Origin: Pseudobutyrivibrio ruminis DSM 9787
GTDB lineage: Bacteria > Bacillota > Clostridia > Lachnospirales > Lachnospiraceae
Length of the DNA: 64,000 nucleotides
Direction of reading: 5' to 3'
NCBI RefSeq assembly: GCF_900218035.1
Contig: NZ_OBMR01000003.1
Coordinates: 1-64,000 of the forward strand
In this document: in pieces, positions 8,927-17,553 of the stretch
Numbering within the stretch: position 1 is the stretch's first letter
How the letters are laid out: each line of letters opens with the position of its first letter
The notes under the pieces: model-generated
The model's database searches: none
Seen by the model: only the letters and a program-made list of their open reading frames with translations
What the model was told of the DNA's origin: nothing
Made by a program: the position numbers and the translations under genes

Positions 8927-9760
8927 ATGGACAAAATTTTCAATTCACCAGAAGAGGTGATAGAGGCAAATATTTGTGGAGGGGAGAAGAAGGTTAGCCT
9001 TCCACTTCCAAAGATGATATTGCTTGGAATTATGGCAGGAGCATTTATCGCGCTTGGAGCTGCCACTAGTTCAACAGCTGCTCATGCAGTAACAAATGTG
9101 GGGCTTTCTCGTTTTGTGGCGGGAGCTATTTTCCCAGTAGGACTTATGCTTATCACATTTATTGGTGGAGAGCTTTTTACAGGCAACTGTCTTACATCAA
9201 TGGGGGCAATGGACCACAGATTTTCATGGGGAAAGGTGGTCAGAGATCTTTGTATCATTTGGTTATCTAATTTAGTTGGAGCCTTAATCATAGTGGCTCT
9301 CACTTATTTCTCAGGAAATCTTGACTATTCAGCAGGTTTGCTAGGTGCATACTCAATAAAGGTTGCTCTTGGCAAAGCTACAATCACTCCTATAAAAGGA
9401 ATTGCATCGGGAATACTTTGTAATATTCTGGTTTGTGCCGCCATCTTAATGGGAGCAGCATCAAAGGATATTTCCGGTAAGGTTTGGGCTATTTTCTTTC
9501 CTATCATGGCATTTGTGGTAGGTGGATTTGAGCACTGTGTGGCAAATATGTTTTATATTCCAATGGGCATGCTTGCTGCTACCAATGATACATACGTTGC
9601 AAAGGCAGCAGAGGCATACGGTATCACCACAGATCAGCTTGCTAATCTTTCTGTGGCTGGATTTTTTGCAAATCAAATTCCAGTTACAATCGGAAATATC
9701 TTAGGCGGAATGATTTTTGTTGGTTTGCCATGCTATTTGGCTCACTGCAAAAAGAATTAG
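8927..9760 (+). CDS. Formate/nitrite transporter family channel (FocA/NirC type)
   Basis: A 277-residue membrane protein of the FNT family, which forms pentameric channels for formate, nitrite or hydrosulfide. The N-terminal motif with NSPEEV, the six membrane segments and the G-N-x-L loop (FTGNCLTSMGAM) plus the second half-repeat (FEHCVANMFYIPMGM) containing the central His are visible. A GGGGAGG site precedes the ATG. Formate is the likely substrate in a fermentative anaerobe, but the sequence does not decide between substrates. Confidence 0.92.
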   Translation: MDKIFNSPEEVIEANICGGEKKVSLPLPKMILLGIMAGAFIALGAATSSTAAHAVTNVGLSRFVAGAIFPVGLMLITFIGGELFTGNCLTSMGAMDHRFSWGKVVRDLCIIWLSNLVGALIIVALTYFSGNLDYSAGLLGAYSIKVALGKATITPIKGIASGILCNILVCAAILMGAASKDISGKVWAIFFPIMAFVVGGFEHCVANMFYIPMGMLAATNDTYVAKAAEAYGITTDQLANLSVAGFFANQIPVTIGNILGGMIFVGLPCYLAHCKKN

Positions 9761-9793
9761 CATAATACAGACTAAATAATTGAGGTGTTATAT

Positions 9794-10489
9794 ATGGTAA
9801 ATACGATAATAGATTACTTGCAGGGCATGGATGATTTGGCAGTAGCAATTAGATTGGTGATAGCAACAGCTTGTGGCAGTCTTATTGGCTGGGAGCGTGT
9901 AGTTAGAAGACACAGTGCAGGTATTCGTACCTTTGCACTTGTTAGCTTAGGTTCAGCAGTTGCTACAGTTTTAAATATCTATCTGGCACTCATTCCAGAG
10001 CTTAATGCCGATGTAAGCCGTATTCCAGCAGGTGTTGTAAGTGGAATTGGCTTCCTTGGTGCAGGAACTATTCTTGTTACAGGTAGAAATCAAATAAAAG
10101 GTCTTACAACAGCTGCAACACTTTGGGTTGCTTCATGTATGGGTATGGCCTTTGGCGCAGGATATTTATCAGTGGGGTTTGTATGCTTTGGTCTTGTGCT
10201 TATTGCAAATCTGCTGCTCATGCACCTTAGCACACGTGTTGAGGAAAACAGCCGTTTTGTTAGCTTGTACATTGAAGTAGAAGAGACAAACGGAATCAAA
10301 AAGCTTCGTAAGAGCTTTATAGAAATGGGCTATCAAATCACTAGCATGAACAAGACAAAGGATAAGACCTTATCTGGTACTGATACAGCACTTATGATTG
10401 ATTTGGACTTCAAGAAGAGACATTCACACTTAAAGCTTATAGATGATCTTAATAATCTTGATTTTGTAAGTTATGTTGAAGAAGTTTAA
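9794..10489 (+). CDS. MgtC/SapB family membrane protein
   Basis: About 231 residues: four to five N-terminal membrane helices with the MgtC signature (ACGSLIGWERVVRRHSAGIR and RIPAGVVSGIGFLGAG), then a C-terminal ACT-like cytosolic domain (about 150-231). Family members are tied to magnesium homeostasis and ATP-synthase control, but exact roles differ. A GTG three codons upstream overlaps the GAGGTG ribosome site, so the ATG is preferred. It follows the FNT channel by about 30 bases. Confidence 0.88.
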   Translation: MVNTIIDYLQGMDDLAVAIRLVIATACGSLIGWERVVRRHSAGIRTFALVSLGSAVATVLNIYLALIPELNADVSRIPAGVVSGIGFLGAGTILVTGRNQIKGLTTAATLWVASCMGMAFGAGYLSVGFVCFGLVLIANLLLMHLSTRVEENSRFVSLYIEVEETNGIKKLRKSFIEMGYQITSMNKTKDKTLSGTDTALMIDLDFKKRHSHLKLIDDLNNLDFVSYVEEV

Positions 10490-10510
10490 ATAAATATTGG
10501 GAGGGCGATT

Positions 10511-12088
10511 ATGATTAGAGAAGGTAAGATTTGGGTTGCAAATACGGAAAAGTCAGAACCGGTATATTTATTACCACAGATGTCAAATAGACATGGGCTT
10601 ATCGCTGGTGCCACAGGTACAGGAAAGACCATAACGCTGAAGGTTTTGGCTGAATCATTTTCCGACATGGGAGTGCCTGTTTTTCTTGCAGATGTAAAAG
10701 GGGACATTGCAGGAATGATTAATCCAGGCCAGGATAGTGCCGATATGCAGGAGCGCATTAAAAGGTTTGGACTTGATAAGGCCGGCTTTGAGTACCATGG
10801 ATATCCTGTTACTCTTTGGGATATCTACGGCAAAAATGGCATTCAGGCACGTACCACAATTACAGAAATGGGCCCACTTTTACTTTCTAGAATTCTTGGC
10901 TTAAATGATAATCAAAGTAGCATACTTTCCATCGTGTTTAAAATTGCAGATGAAAGCAATCTTGCCTTGATAGATACAAAAGATTTAAAGTCCATGCTTA
11001 ACTATGTGGCTGATAATAACAAGGAATTTGAAGCTGACTATGGAACTCTTAACAAGCAAAGCATTGGTGTTATTCAGAGAGCTGTAGTTGCTCTTGAAAT
11101 GGCCGGAGGAGATAAGTTCTTTGGTGAGCCTGCTCTTGATATCAGAGATTTCCTTACACTGGGGGAGCAGGGCAGAGGCATGATACATATTTTGGATAGT
11201 CAAAGCCTTGTAAACGACGGCAGATTATATTCTACATTCCTTCTTTGGCTTCTTTCAGAGCTTTTTGAAACCATGCCAGAGGTAGGTGATTTGGACAAGC
11301 CAAAGATGGTATTCTTCTTTGATGAAGCTCATCTTTTATTCAACGATACACCGAAGCCACTGCTTGATAAGATTGAGCAGGTGGTAAAGCTTATTCGTTC
11401 AAAGGGAGTAGGAGTATTCTTCGTAACTCAGAATCCACGTGATATTCCAGATGGAGTATTGGCGCAGCTGGGCAATAAGGTGCAGCATGCACTTCACGCA
11501 TACACTCCAGCAGAGCAAAAGGCTGTAAAGGCAGCGGCAGATTCCTTCAGAGAGAATCCTGCATTCAAGACAGCAGATGTAATCGAAGCACTTGGAACAG
11601 GAGAGGCAGTTGTTTCATTCCTACAGGAGGATGGCACTCCATCAATTGTAGAGAAGGTTGCTATTTTGCCACCTCAGTCCCAGATGGGTGGAATTGATGA
11701 TGCTTCTAGAGATAAGGCTATAAAGTCTAGTATGCTCTATTCTAAATATGCAAATGGGGTAGATGCTGAGTCAGCCTACGAACTTCTTCTTCGTATGGGT
11801 GTAGAAAAGGAACAGGCAGAAGCTCTTGCTAAAGAAGAGGAAGAAGCTGCAAAAGCCAAGGCAAAAGAGGAGGCTGCAGCAGCAAAAGCAGCAGAGCGTG
11901 AGAAGGAAAAGGAAGCCAATCGCAAGAAGCGTGCAGCAAAATCAGTAGGTACAACTGTGGCAGGCACTGTAGGACGTGAGCTTGGCAAAAAGGTTGGCAA
12001 GCAAATCGGAGGTAAGTTTGGCCAGACACTTGGTGGCAACACCGGCGCTCAGTTGTTTAGAGGTATTCTTAACACCTTAATCAAGTAA
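10511..12088 (+). CDS. HerA-like DUF853 ATPase
   Basis: A 525-residue P-loop ATPase of the HerA/FtsK-like DUF853 family, linked by homology to DNA translocation; a cellular role is not established. Walker A (AGATGTGKT) lies near residues 34-42 and Walker B with MVFFFDEAH near 267-275. The last 100 residues are an Ala/Glu/Lys-rich coiled coil (EALAKEEEEAAKAKAKEEAA) ending in a Gly-rich tail. No NurA nuclease is beside it. A GGAGGG site precedes the ATG. It probably ends the transcript that begins at hypA or MgtC; a new promoter lies just downstream. Confidence 0.88.
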   Translation: MIREGKIWVANTEKSEPVYLLPQMSNRHGLIAGATGTGKTITLKVLAESFSDMGVPVFLADVKGDIAGMINPGQDSADMQERIKRFGLDKAGFEYHGYPVTLWDIYGKNGIQARTTITEMGPLLLSRILGLNDNQSSILSIVFKIADESNLALIDTKDLKSMLNYVADNNKEFEADYGTLNKQSIGVIQRAVVALEMAGGDKFFGEPALDIRDFLTLGEQGRGMIHILDSQSLVNDGRLYSTFLLWLLSELFETMPEVGDLDKPKMVFFFDEAHLLFNDTPKPLLDKIEQVVKLIRSKGVGVFFVTQNPRDIPDGVLAQLGNKVQHALHAYTPAEQKAVKAAADSFRENPAFKTADVIEALGTGEAVVSFLQEDGTPSIVEKVAILPPQSQMGGIDDASRDKAIKSSMLYSKYANGVDAESAYELLLRMGVEKEQAEALAKEEEEAAKAKAKEEAAAAKAAEREKEKEANRKKRAAKSVGTTVAGTVGRELGKKVGKQIGGKFGQTLGGNTGAQLFRGILNTLIK

Positions 12089-12102
12089 AAATCTAGCTAA
12101 AT

Positions 12103-12131
12103 TTGACTATAATATCCATGATTGCTAAAAT
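12103..12131 (+). promoter_or_regulatory. Sigma-A promoter of the racemase/dlt-like operon
   Basis: TTGACT and TAAAAT are separated by 17 bases, 37 bases before the first gene of the six-gene operon. Confidence 0.7.
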
Positions 12132-12167
12132 TATCCTTGAGTGTAATCGCTCGGGAGAATATGTATC

Positions 12168-13430
12168 ATGGGAATGACAAAATCGCCAAAAAAGAAAAAG
12201 AAAAAAACTAGAACGATATATAGGCTTTTCATACCATCAGCAGCTGTTATTGCAGTCTGCTTAGGTGTGGGAGCCTATTTTTATTATGACTATTCAAACA
12301 GGGTGTATTCCAGCTGTGTTGTAGAGCTTGGTGGGGAAGTCTCTGCTGCAGATTTTCTGAAGAATCCAGATCAGACAGCGGAGTTTACAGGTGACACAGT
12401 TATTACTACAGATTTCCCAGGCACCTATGATGTAGGGATTATATCCGGTAAGTATACCTATCAATGTACCTTGGAGGTGCAGGATACTGTTGCTCCAGAG
12501 CTTACGGTAAAGCAGTTGACTCGCACAAAGGAAGAAATTCCAGCAGCCCAGGATTTTGTCGAATCTGTTAGTGATTTATCTGGGGATGTTTCAGTATATT
12601 TTGGTGAGGCCATAAGCTTTGATAATTATGGTCAGATTCCTATCACTATTGTTGCTGAGGATGGCTCAGGCAACAAGACAGAAGCAGATACAGTTCTAAA
12701 TCTCGTTCAGGAATACGATATCGAGCCTCCAGTTATTGAGGGCCAGCTTGATAAAACTGTCTACGCAGGTACATCTGTAAGCTTCAAAACGGACGTGGTT
12801 GTCACTGACAATGTGGACACCGATATTGAGGTTCAGGTGGACAGCAGCAAGGTTGATTTGGATACCCCTGGTGAGTACACCGTAGTTTATACCGCCACAG
12901 ATTCCATGGGCAACATGGATTTAAAGGAAGGCACAATCACCGTTATTCAGCAGGAATACACAGAGGAAGATGTATTTGCTTTAGCTGATGAGGTGCTGGC
13001 AGAAATAATCACTGACGATATGTCTGCTTATGACAAGGCTCATGCCATTTATGTGTGGGTGCAGGGTAATATAGGTTACAGCGAAAGTGAAGATAGCGGA
13101 GATTGGTTAAAGGGTGCCTACGATGGCCTTAAAAACAGGCACGGCGACTGCTACAATTATTTTGCCGTTAGCAAGGCTTTGCTTACAAGGGCAGGCATTC
13201 CAAATGAGGATATCGAAATCATTCCAACCGCCACAAGACATCATTATTGGAATGTAATTGATTGTGGTGAAGGCTGGCGCCATTTTGACACTACACCACG
13301 ATTGGACAAAAGCTTCAAAGGCTTCTATCTGACAGACGAGGAATTAATGACATACTCAGATGCTCATTATCATTCTCACAACTACGATAGAGAAATTTAC
13401 ACATATTTTAACGACAATCAGGAGCAATAA
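12168..13430 (+). CDS. Membrane-anchored transglutaminase-like protein with Ig-like repeats
   Basis: A 420-residue protein. A Lys-rich cytosolic N-terminus is followed by one membrane segment (about 20-40), two to three extracellular Ig-like/DUF5011 repeats (about 85-265; the DTVAPELTV and DIEPPVIEG starts repeat) and a transglutaminase-core domain. Catalytic residues are visible: Cys in NRHGDCYNYF (near 328), His in RHHYWNV and Asp in WRHFDTTPRL. It would act outside the cell as a cysteine protease-like or cross-linking enzyme. It is the first gene of the operon, six bases before the racemase, which suggests work on the same surface polymer or protein. Confidence 0.88.
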   Translation: MGMTKSPKKKKKKTRTIYRLFIPSAAVIAVCLGVGAYFYYDYSNRVYSSCVVELGGEVSAADFLKNPDQTAEFTGDTVITTDFPGTYDVGIISGKYTYQCTLEVQDTVAPELTVKQLTRTKEEIPAAQDFVESVSDLSGDVSVYFGEAISFDNYGQIPITIVAEDGSGNKTEADTVLNLVQEYDIEPPVIEGQLDKTVYAGTSVSFKTDVVVTDNVDTDIEVQVDSSKVDLDTPGEYTVVYTATDSMGNMDLKEGTITVIQQEYTEEDVFALADEVLAEIITDDMSAYDKAHAIYVWVQGNIGYSESEDSGDWLKGAYDGLKNRHGDCYNYFAVSKALLTRAGIPNEDIEIIPTATRHHYWNVIDCGEGWRHFDTTPRLDKSFKGFYLTDEELMTYSDAHYHSHNYDREIYTYFNDNQEQ

Positions 13431-13436
13431 GGGAGA

Positions 13437-14156
13437 ATGAAAAAGTTAGGTATAATAGGTGGCCTAGGACCTATGGCTACAGCATATTTTATGCGCCGCA
13501 TTATAGAGATGACAGATGCAGCCACCGACCAGGATAATATTGAGATGGTGATTTACAATTCGCCATCTATTCCAGACCGCACAGGCTACATTTTGGACAA
13601 TACAAAGGAAAGTCCACTGCCAAAGATTATAGATTTGGCAAATCGCTTAGAGTTGCAGGACGTTGATTACATAGCAATTCCATGTATCACTGCACACTAT
13701 TTCCATCAGCAGATAGCAAAGAGTGTGGATGTGCCAGTTTCCAATGGAATTAGAGAAGCAGCAGATTATTTATCAGAGCATGGTATAAAAAAGGTTGGCA
13801 TTATGGCCACTGATGGAACAGTTTCAACCAGGCTTTTTGACTCCGTGTTTATGGATTATGGCATTCAGTGTGTTTACCCGGATGGGGAATATCAAAAGCT
13901 TGTAATGAGCATCATTTATGATGAGGTAAAGGCAGGCAAGCCTGTTTCCATGAAGGAGTTTGAACTGGTTAAAAATCAGCTTTTAGCTTCCGGAGCAGAA
14001 GTAGTTATTTTAGGATGTACAGAGCTTTCTATAGCAAAAAGAGATAATCATATAGAAGGTGTTCTTGACATAATAGATGTTTTGGCAAGGGATTGCGTAA
14101 TGAAGTGCGCAAAGCTTAGACTAGAATACAAAGAACTAATAAAAGAAGGAAAGTAA
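13437..14156 (+). CDS. Aspartate/glutamate racemase family protein
   Basis: A 239-residue cofactor-independent racemase that inverts amino acids by a two-cysteine mechanism. Both catalytic cysteines are present: Cys83 (AIPCITAHYF) and Cys194 (ILGCTEL). The N-terminal GIIGGLGPMAT is the substrate-binding loop of the Asp racemase (rather than MurI) group. The gene starts six bases after the transglutaminase gene and ends one base before the DltA-like ligase. Context suggests it makes the D-amino acid used by that ligase; whether it is Asp, Glu or another residue cannot be told. Confidence 0.9.
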   Translation: MKKLGIIGGLGPMATAYFMRRIIEMTDAATDQDNIEMVIYNSPSIPDRTGYILDNTKESPLPKIIDLANRLELQDVDYIAIPCITAHYFHQQIAKSVDVPVSNGIREAADYLSEHGIKKVGIMATDGTVSTRLFDSVFMDYGIQCVYPDGEYQKLVMSIIYDEVKAGKPVSMKEFELVKNQLLASGAEVVILGCTELSIAKRDNHIEGVLDIIDVLARDCVMKCAKLRLEYKELIKEGK

Positions 14157-14157
14157 G

Positions 14158-15666
14158 ATGCAAAACAATGTTTTAGACTACATAGACGAGAGTCTAGTGA
14201 GAGTCCCAGAAAAGGTGGCTTATGCCGATGATGAGGTTCAGCTTACATTTTCCGATGTTAAAAACATCATGGATTCTGTAGGAACAAACCTCCTTGAGAT
14301 GGGATGCAGCAGAGAGCCAGTAATTGTATTTATGAAGAAGAGCCCAAATACAATTGCTACTTTCTTTGGAGTAATCAATGCAGGATGCTACTACGTACCA
14401 ATCGATAGCGAAATGCCTGCTACACGTATTCAGCTTATTCTTGAAAATTGTAAGCCAAAGGTTATCATCTGCGATGATTCCACAGTGGATATTGCAGAAG
14501 GTTTTGAGTATAAAGCTAAGGTTTTATTGTTCAAAGATATGGTAAATACCAAGCCAGATGTGGATAAGCTTGCTTTAGTTAGAAAGAAGGCTATCGATAC
14601 AGATCCAATCTATATCGTATTTACATCAGGCTCCACAGGAGTTCCAAAGGGTGTATGTGCTTGCCACCGCTCAGTAATCGATTATATCGAGCAGCTTTCA
14701 GAGACTCTTGGATTTAATGAGGATACAGTTTTTGGAAACCAGACACCACTTTATTTTGATGCCTGTCTCAAGGAGCTTTATCCAACGCTGAAGTTTGGTG
14801 CAACCACTTATCTGATTCCACATTCATACTTCATGTTCCCTATCAAGCTTGTGGAATACATTAATGAGCATAACATCAATACAGTTTGCTGGGTTGTATC
14901 AGCCCTTACCATGATTAGTGCTTTCAAGACATTTGATACTGTCGTACCACACACATTGAAAACAATCGCATTCGGCAGCGAAGTCTTCCCAATCAAGCAA
15001 TTTAGATTGTGGAGAGCAGCAGTGCCAGAAGCAAAGTTCTTCAATCTCTACGGACCAACAGAGGGCACCGGAATGTGCTGCTACTATCCAGTGGAAAGGG
15101 AGTTTGCTGACGATGAGGTTATTCCTGTAGGCTTCCCATTTAAAAACACAGAAATCATGCTTTTAAAGGAAGATAATACACTGGCTGCTGATGGTGAGCA
15201 GGGGGAAATCTGCATCAGAGGAACATCGGTAACACTTGGATACTACAACAATCCAGAGAAGACTTCTGAGGCTTATGTTCAGAATCCATTGAACACAGCG
15301 TACCCAGAAATCATATATAGAACTGGTGACATAGGTCACATCAACGAATATGGTGAGCTTGTGTTCCATTCCAGAAAAGATTTCCAAATCAAGCACATGG
15401 GACATCGTATCGAGCTTGGGGAAATCGAAGCAAATGTAAATCTTGTGCCAGAGATAAAGCTTTCGGGCTGCATCTACGCAAAGGAACAAGGGAAAATAGT
15501 GCTTTACTATGTAGGGGACATCACAGAAGGTGACCTTATCAAAGCATTAAAAACAAAGCTTCCACGCTACATGCTACCAAACAAGGTAAACCGTCTAGAA
15601 AACATGCCATTTACCGCCAACGGTAAAATAGATCGTGTAAAGCTAACACAAATGTATAATAATTAA
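14158..15666 (+). CDS. DltA-like D-amino acid:carrier protein ligase (adenylation domain)
   Basis: A 502-residue ANL-superfamily enzyme, the length of DltA. It would activate an amino acid with ATP and load it on a carrier protein. Core motifs are visible: A3 FTSGSTGVPKG, the A4 region with NQTPLYFDACLKELYP (its Asp is the residue that binds the amino group in DltA), A5 NLYGPTEGTG, A7 YRTGDIG, A8 HMGHRIELGEIE and A10 FTANGKIDR with the catalytic Lys. Other pocket residues differ enough from DltA that the substrate may not be D-alanine. The next gene is its likely carrier. Confidence 0.9.
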   Translation: MQNNVLDYIDESLVRVPEKVAYADDEVQLTFSDVKNIMDSVGTNLLEMGCSREPVIVFMKKSPNTIATFFGVINAGCYYVPIDSEMPATRIQLILENCKPKVIICDDSTVDIAEGFEYKAKVLLFKDMVNTKPDVDKLALVRKKAIDTDPIYIVFTSGSTGVPKGVCACHRSVIDYIEQLSETLGFNEDTVFGNQTPLYFDACLKELYPTLKFGATTYLIPHSYFMFPIKLVEYINEHNINTVCWVVSALTMISAFKTFDTVVPHTLKTIAFGSEVFPIKQFRLWRAAVPEAKFFNLYGPTEGTGMCCYYPVEREFADDEVIPVGFPFKNTEIMLLKEDNTLAADGEQGEICIRGTSVTLGYYNNPEKTSEAYVQNPLNTAYPEIIYRTGDIGHINEYGELVFHSRKDFQIKHMGHRIELGEIEANVNLVPEIKLSGCIYAKEQGKIVLYYVGDITEGDLIKALKTKLPRYMLPNKVNRLENMPFTANGKIDRVKLTQMYNN

Positions 15667-15705
15667 ATGAGCTTAGTAGTTGACGTAACTAAGCGGACTA
15701 GGAGG
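15667..15705 (+). promoter_or_regulatory. Intercistronic hairpin element, copy A
   Basis: Directly after the ligase stop: ATGAG, a 6-bp stem CTTAGT (15672-15677) with ACTAAG (15688-15693), loop AGTTGACGTA, then CGGACT and the ribosome site AGGAGG of the carrier gene. The pattern recurs before ilvB with a different but still pairing stem. See the finding on the two copies. Confidence 0.55.
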
Positions 15706-15714
15706 ATTAGAAAG

Positions 15715-15948
15715 ATGAACGAGTTATTAGAGATTTTGGAGGATTTACATCCTGAGGTGGATTTTAAGAGCGCTACAGATTTAGTTGATGGAGGTATCCT
15801 TGATTCATTTGATATCGTTTCGCTTATTTCAGAGATTAACGAGACATTTGATGTTACTATTGGAGCTGCAGAGCTTACACCAGAAAACTTCAATTCCGCA
15901 GAAGCAATCTATGCTTTGATTAAGGAAAAGCTAGACGACGAGGACTAA
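15715..15948 (+). CDS. DltC-like aminoacyl carrier protein
   Basis: A 77-residue acidic helical carrier protein. The Ser for 4'-phosphopantetheine is in GGILDSFDIVSL, the DSF form used by DltC. An in-frame ATG 48 bases upstream would add 16 residues that are the hairpin element rather than protein, and AGGAGG is placed correctly for the ATG chosen here. It is flanked by its ligase and the MBOAT gene (three bases downstream). Confidence 0.92.
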   Translation: MNELLEILEDLHPEVDFKSATDLVDGGILDSFDIVSLISEINETFDVTIGAAELTPENFNSAEAIYALIKEKLDDED

Positions 15949-15951
15949 AGA

Positions 15952-17544
15952 ATGCTTTTTACTTCATATGGATTTATAGGATTTTTGCTGGCAGTATTTG
16001 TGCTGTATTATCTGATTCCTAAAAAGATGCAGTGGCCATTTTTACTTATTGCCAGCTACATTTTTTATTTCATAGCAGATCCTAGATATTTGATTTTTAT
16101 TGCTATTACAACTGTCACCACTTTCTACGGTGCAAAGGTTATTTCAGATAAAAAGGTGGCCTTTGATGGTTGGTTTAAGGAGCATAAAAAGGAATATGAA
16201 AAGGAAGAACGCAAGGCACTAAAGGCAAAGGAGCATAGTGTTGAAAAGAAAATCTTTTTGGCATGCCTTCTATTTAATTTAGGTATTCTTGCGGTTACAA
16301 AATATACCAACTTTACCATCGCCAATATCAATTCATTGTTGGCAGCATTTGGTAGAGCAGACGGGATTTCTTTTGTAGATTTAATCATTCCAATGGGAAT
16401 TTCTTTCTACACATTCCAGTCTATGGGCTATCTCATTGATGTTTACAATGGTAAGCATGAAGCACAGGATAACCTTTTCAAGTTTGCTCTATTCGTATCA
16501 TTTTTCCCACAGTTAGTTCAGGGACCTATTAGTAGATACCATGATTTGAGCCAGACTCTTTATGCGGAGCACAGCTTTAATTGGAAGACAGTAAGCTTTG
16601 GTTTAGAGCGTATACTTTGGGGATTCTTTAAAAAGTTGGTGATTGCAGATAGAATCCTTGTGGCTGTTCAGGCAATCATTGCAGACACAGATACCTACAA
16701 CGGTTTCTATGCATTTGCTGGCGCAATGTTTTATGCACTTGAGCTTTATGCAGATTTCACTGGTGGAATCGATATTACCATTGGTGTGGCAGAGACAATG
16801 GGAATCAAGGTTACAGAAAACTTTATTCGCCCATACTTCTCAAAGAATATCAAAGAATACTGGAACAGATGGCATATCACCATGGGTACATGGTTCACTG
16901 ATTACATTTTCTATCCAATCAGTGCCAGCCAGTTTATGATGAAGCTTTCAAAGAAATCAAGAGCACGCCTTGGAAACAACCTTGGTAAGAGAGTGCCTGT
17001 TTATCTTTCAAGCTTTATTGTATGGTTTACAACTGGTATCTGGCATGGCGCAAGCTGGAACTTTATCGTATGGGGACTTGGCAACTTTGTAGTTATCATG
17101 ATTTCCCAGGAGCTTGAGCCATTTTATCGCTGGTTCCATTCAAAGGTACATGTGCAGGGAACTTTCGGTTGGAGATTATTCCAGGTGGTAAGAACCGTTC
17201 TTATTATGTCCAGCCTTCGTATGTTTGATTGCTACAGAGATGTGCCACTTACATTTAAAATGTTTGGAAGCATTTTCAGCCAGTCCAGCCTTAGTCAGCT
17301 AAATGCTGAGGCTTTCATTGGAATGGGACTTACAGGATTTGATTATCTTGTGGTGTTTATAGGCATGCTTATTCTTGTAACAGTCAGCCTTATTCAAAGA
17401 AGTGGCTGCGTACGTGAAAAGATTTATGGACTTGCTGCACCAGTTCGTTTCATTATTTGGTATGGACTATTTATGGCTACATTAGTCTTCGGTGCATATG
17501 GCATCGGTTATTCAGCTAGCCAGTTTATTTACAATCAGTTTTAG
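15952..17544 (+). CDS. MBOAT family O-acyltransferase (DltB/AlgI-like)
   Basis: A 530-residue multi-pass membrane protein of the MBOAT family. The family hallmarks are FWNRWHI-like YWNRWHITMGTWF and the invariant His in GIWHGASWNF (near residue 365). It would move the aminoacyl (or acyl) group from the carrier across the membrane to a surface acceptor, as DltB does for D-alanine. A long charged cytosolic loop (about 65-100, KEHKKEYEKEERKALK) is present. At 530 residues it is longer than typical DltB and closer to AlgI-type proteins. Confidence 0.9.
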   Translation: MLFTSYGFIGFLLAVFVLYYLIPKKMQWPFLLIASYIFYFIADPRYLIFIAITTVTTFYGAKVISDKKVAFDGWFKEHKKEYEKEERKALKAKEHSVEKKIFLACLLFNLGILAVTKYTNFTIANINSLLAAFGRADGISFVDLIIPMGISFYTFQSMGYLIDVYNGKHEAQDNLFKFALFVSFFPQLVQGPISRYHDLSQTLYAEHSFNWKTVSFGLERILWGFFKKLVIADRILVAVQAIIADTDTYNGFYAFAGAMFYALELYADFTGGIDITIGVAETMGIKVTENFIRPYFSKNIKEYWNRWHITMGTWFTDYIFYPISASQFMMKLSKKSRARLGNNLGKRVPVYLSSFIVWFTTGIWHGASWNFIVWGLGNFVVIMISQELEPFYRWFHSKVHVQGTFGWRLFQVVRTVLIMSSLRMFDCYRDVPLTFKMFGSIFSQSSLSQLNAEAFIGMGLTGFDYLVVFIGMLILVTVSLIQRSGCVREKIYGLAAPVRFIIWYGLFMATLVFGAYGIGYSASQFIYNQF

Positions 17545-17553
17545 TCGGAGGGT

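Noticed and set aside
15667-15714. Sixteen-residue N-terminal extension of the carrier protein
   Set aside because: The bases match the conserved hairpin element, and AGGAGG is correctly placed for the later ATG.
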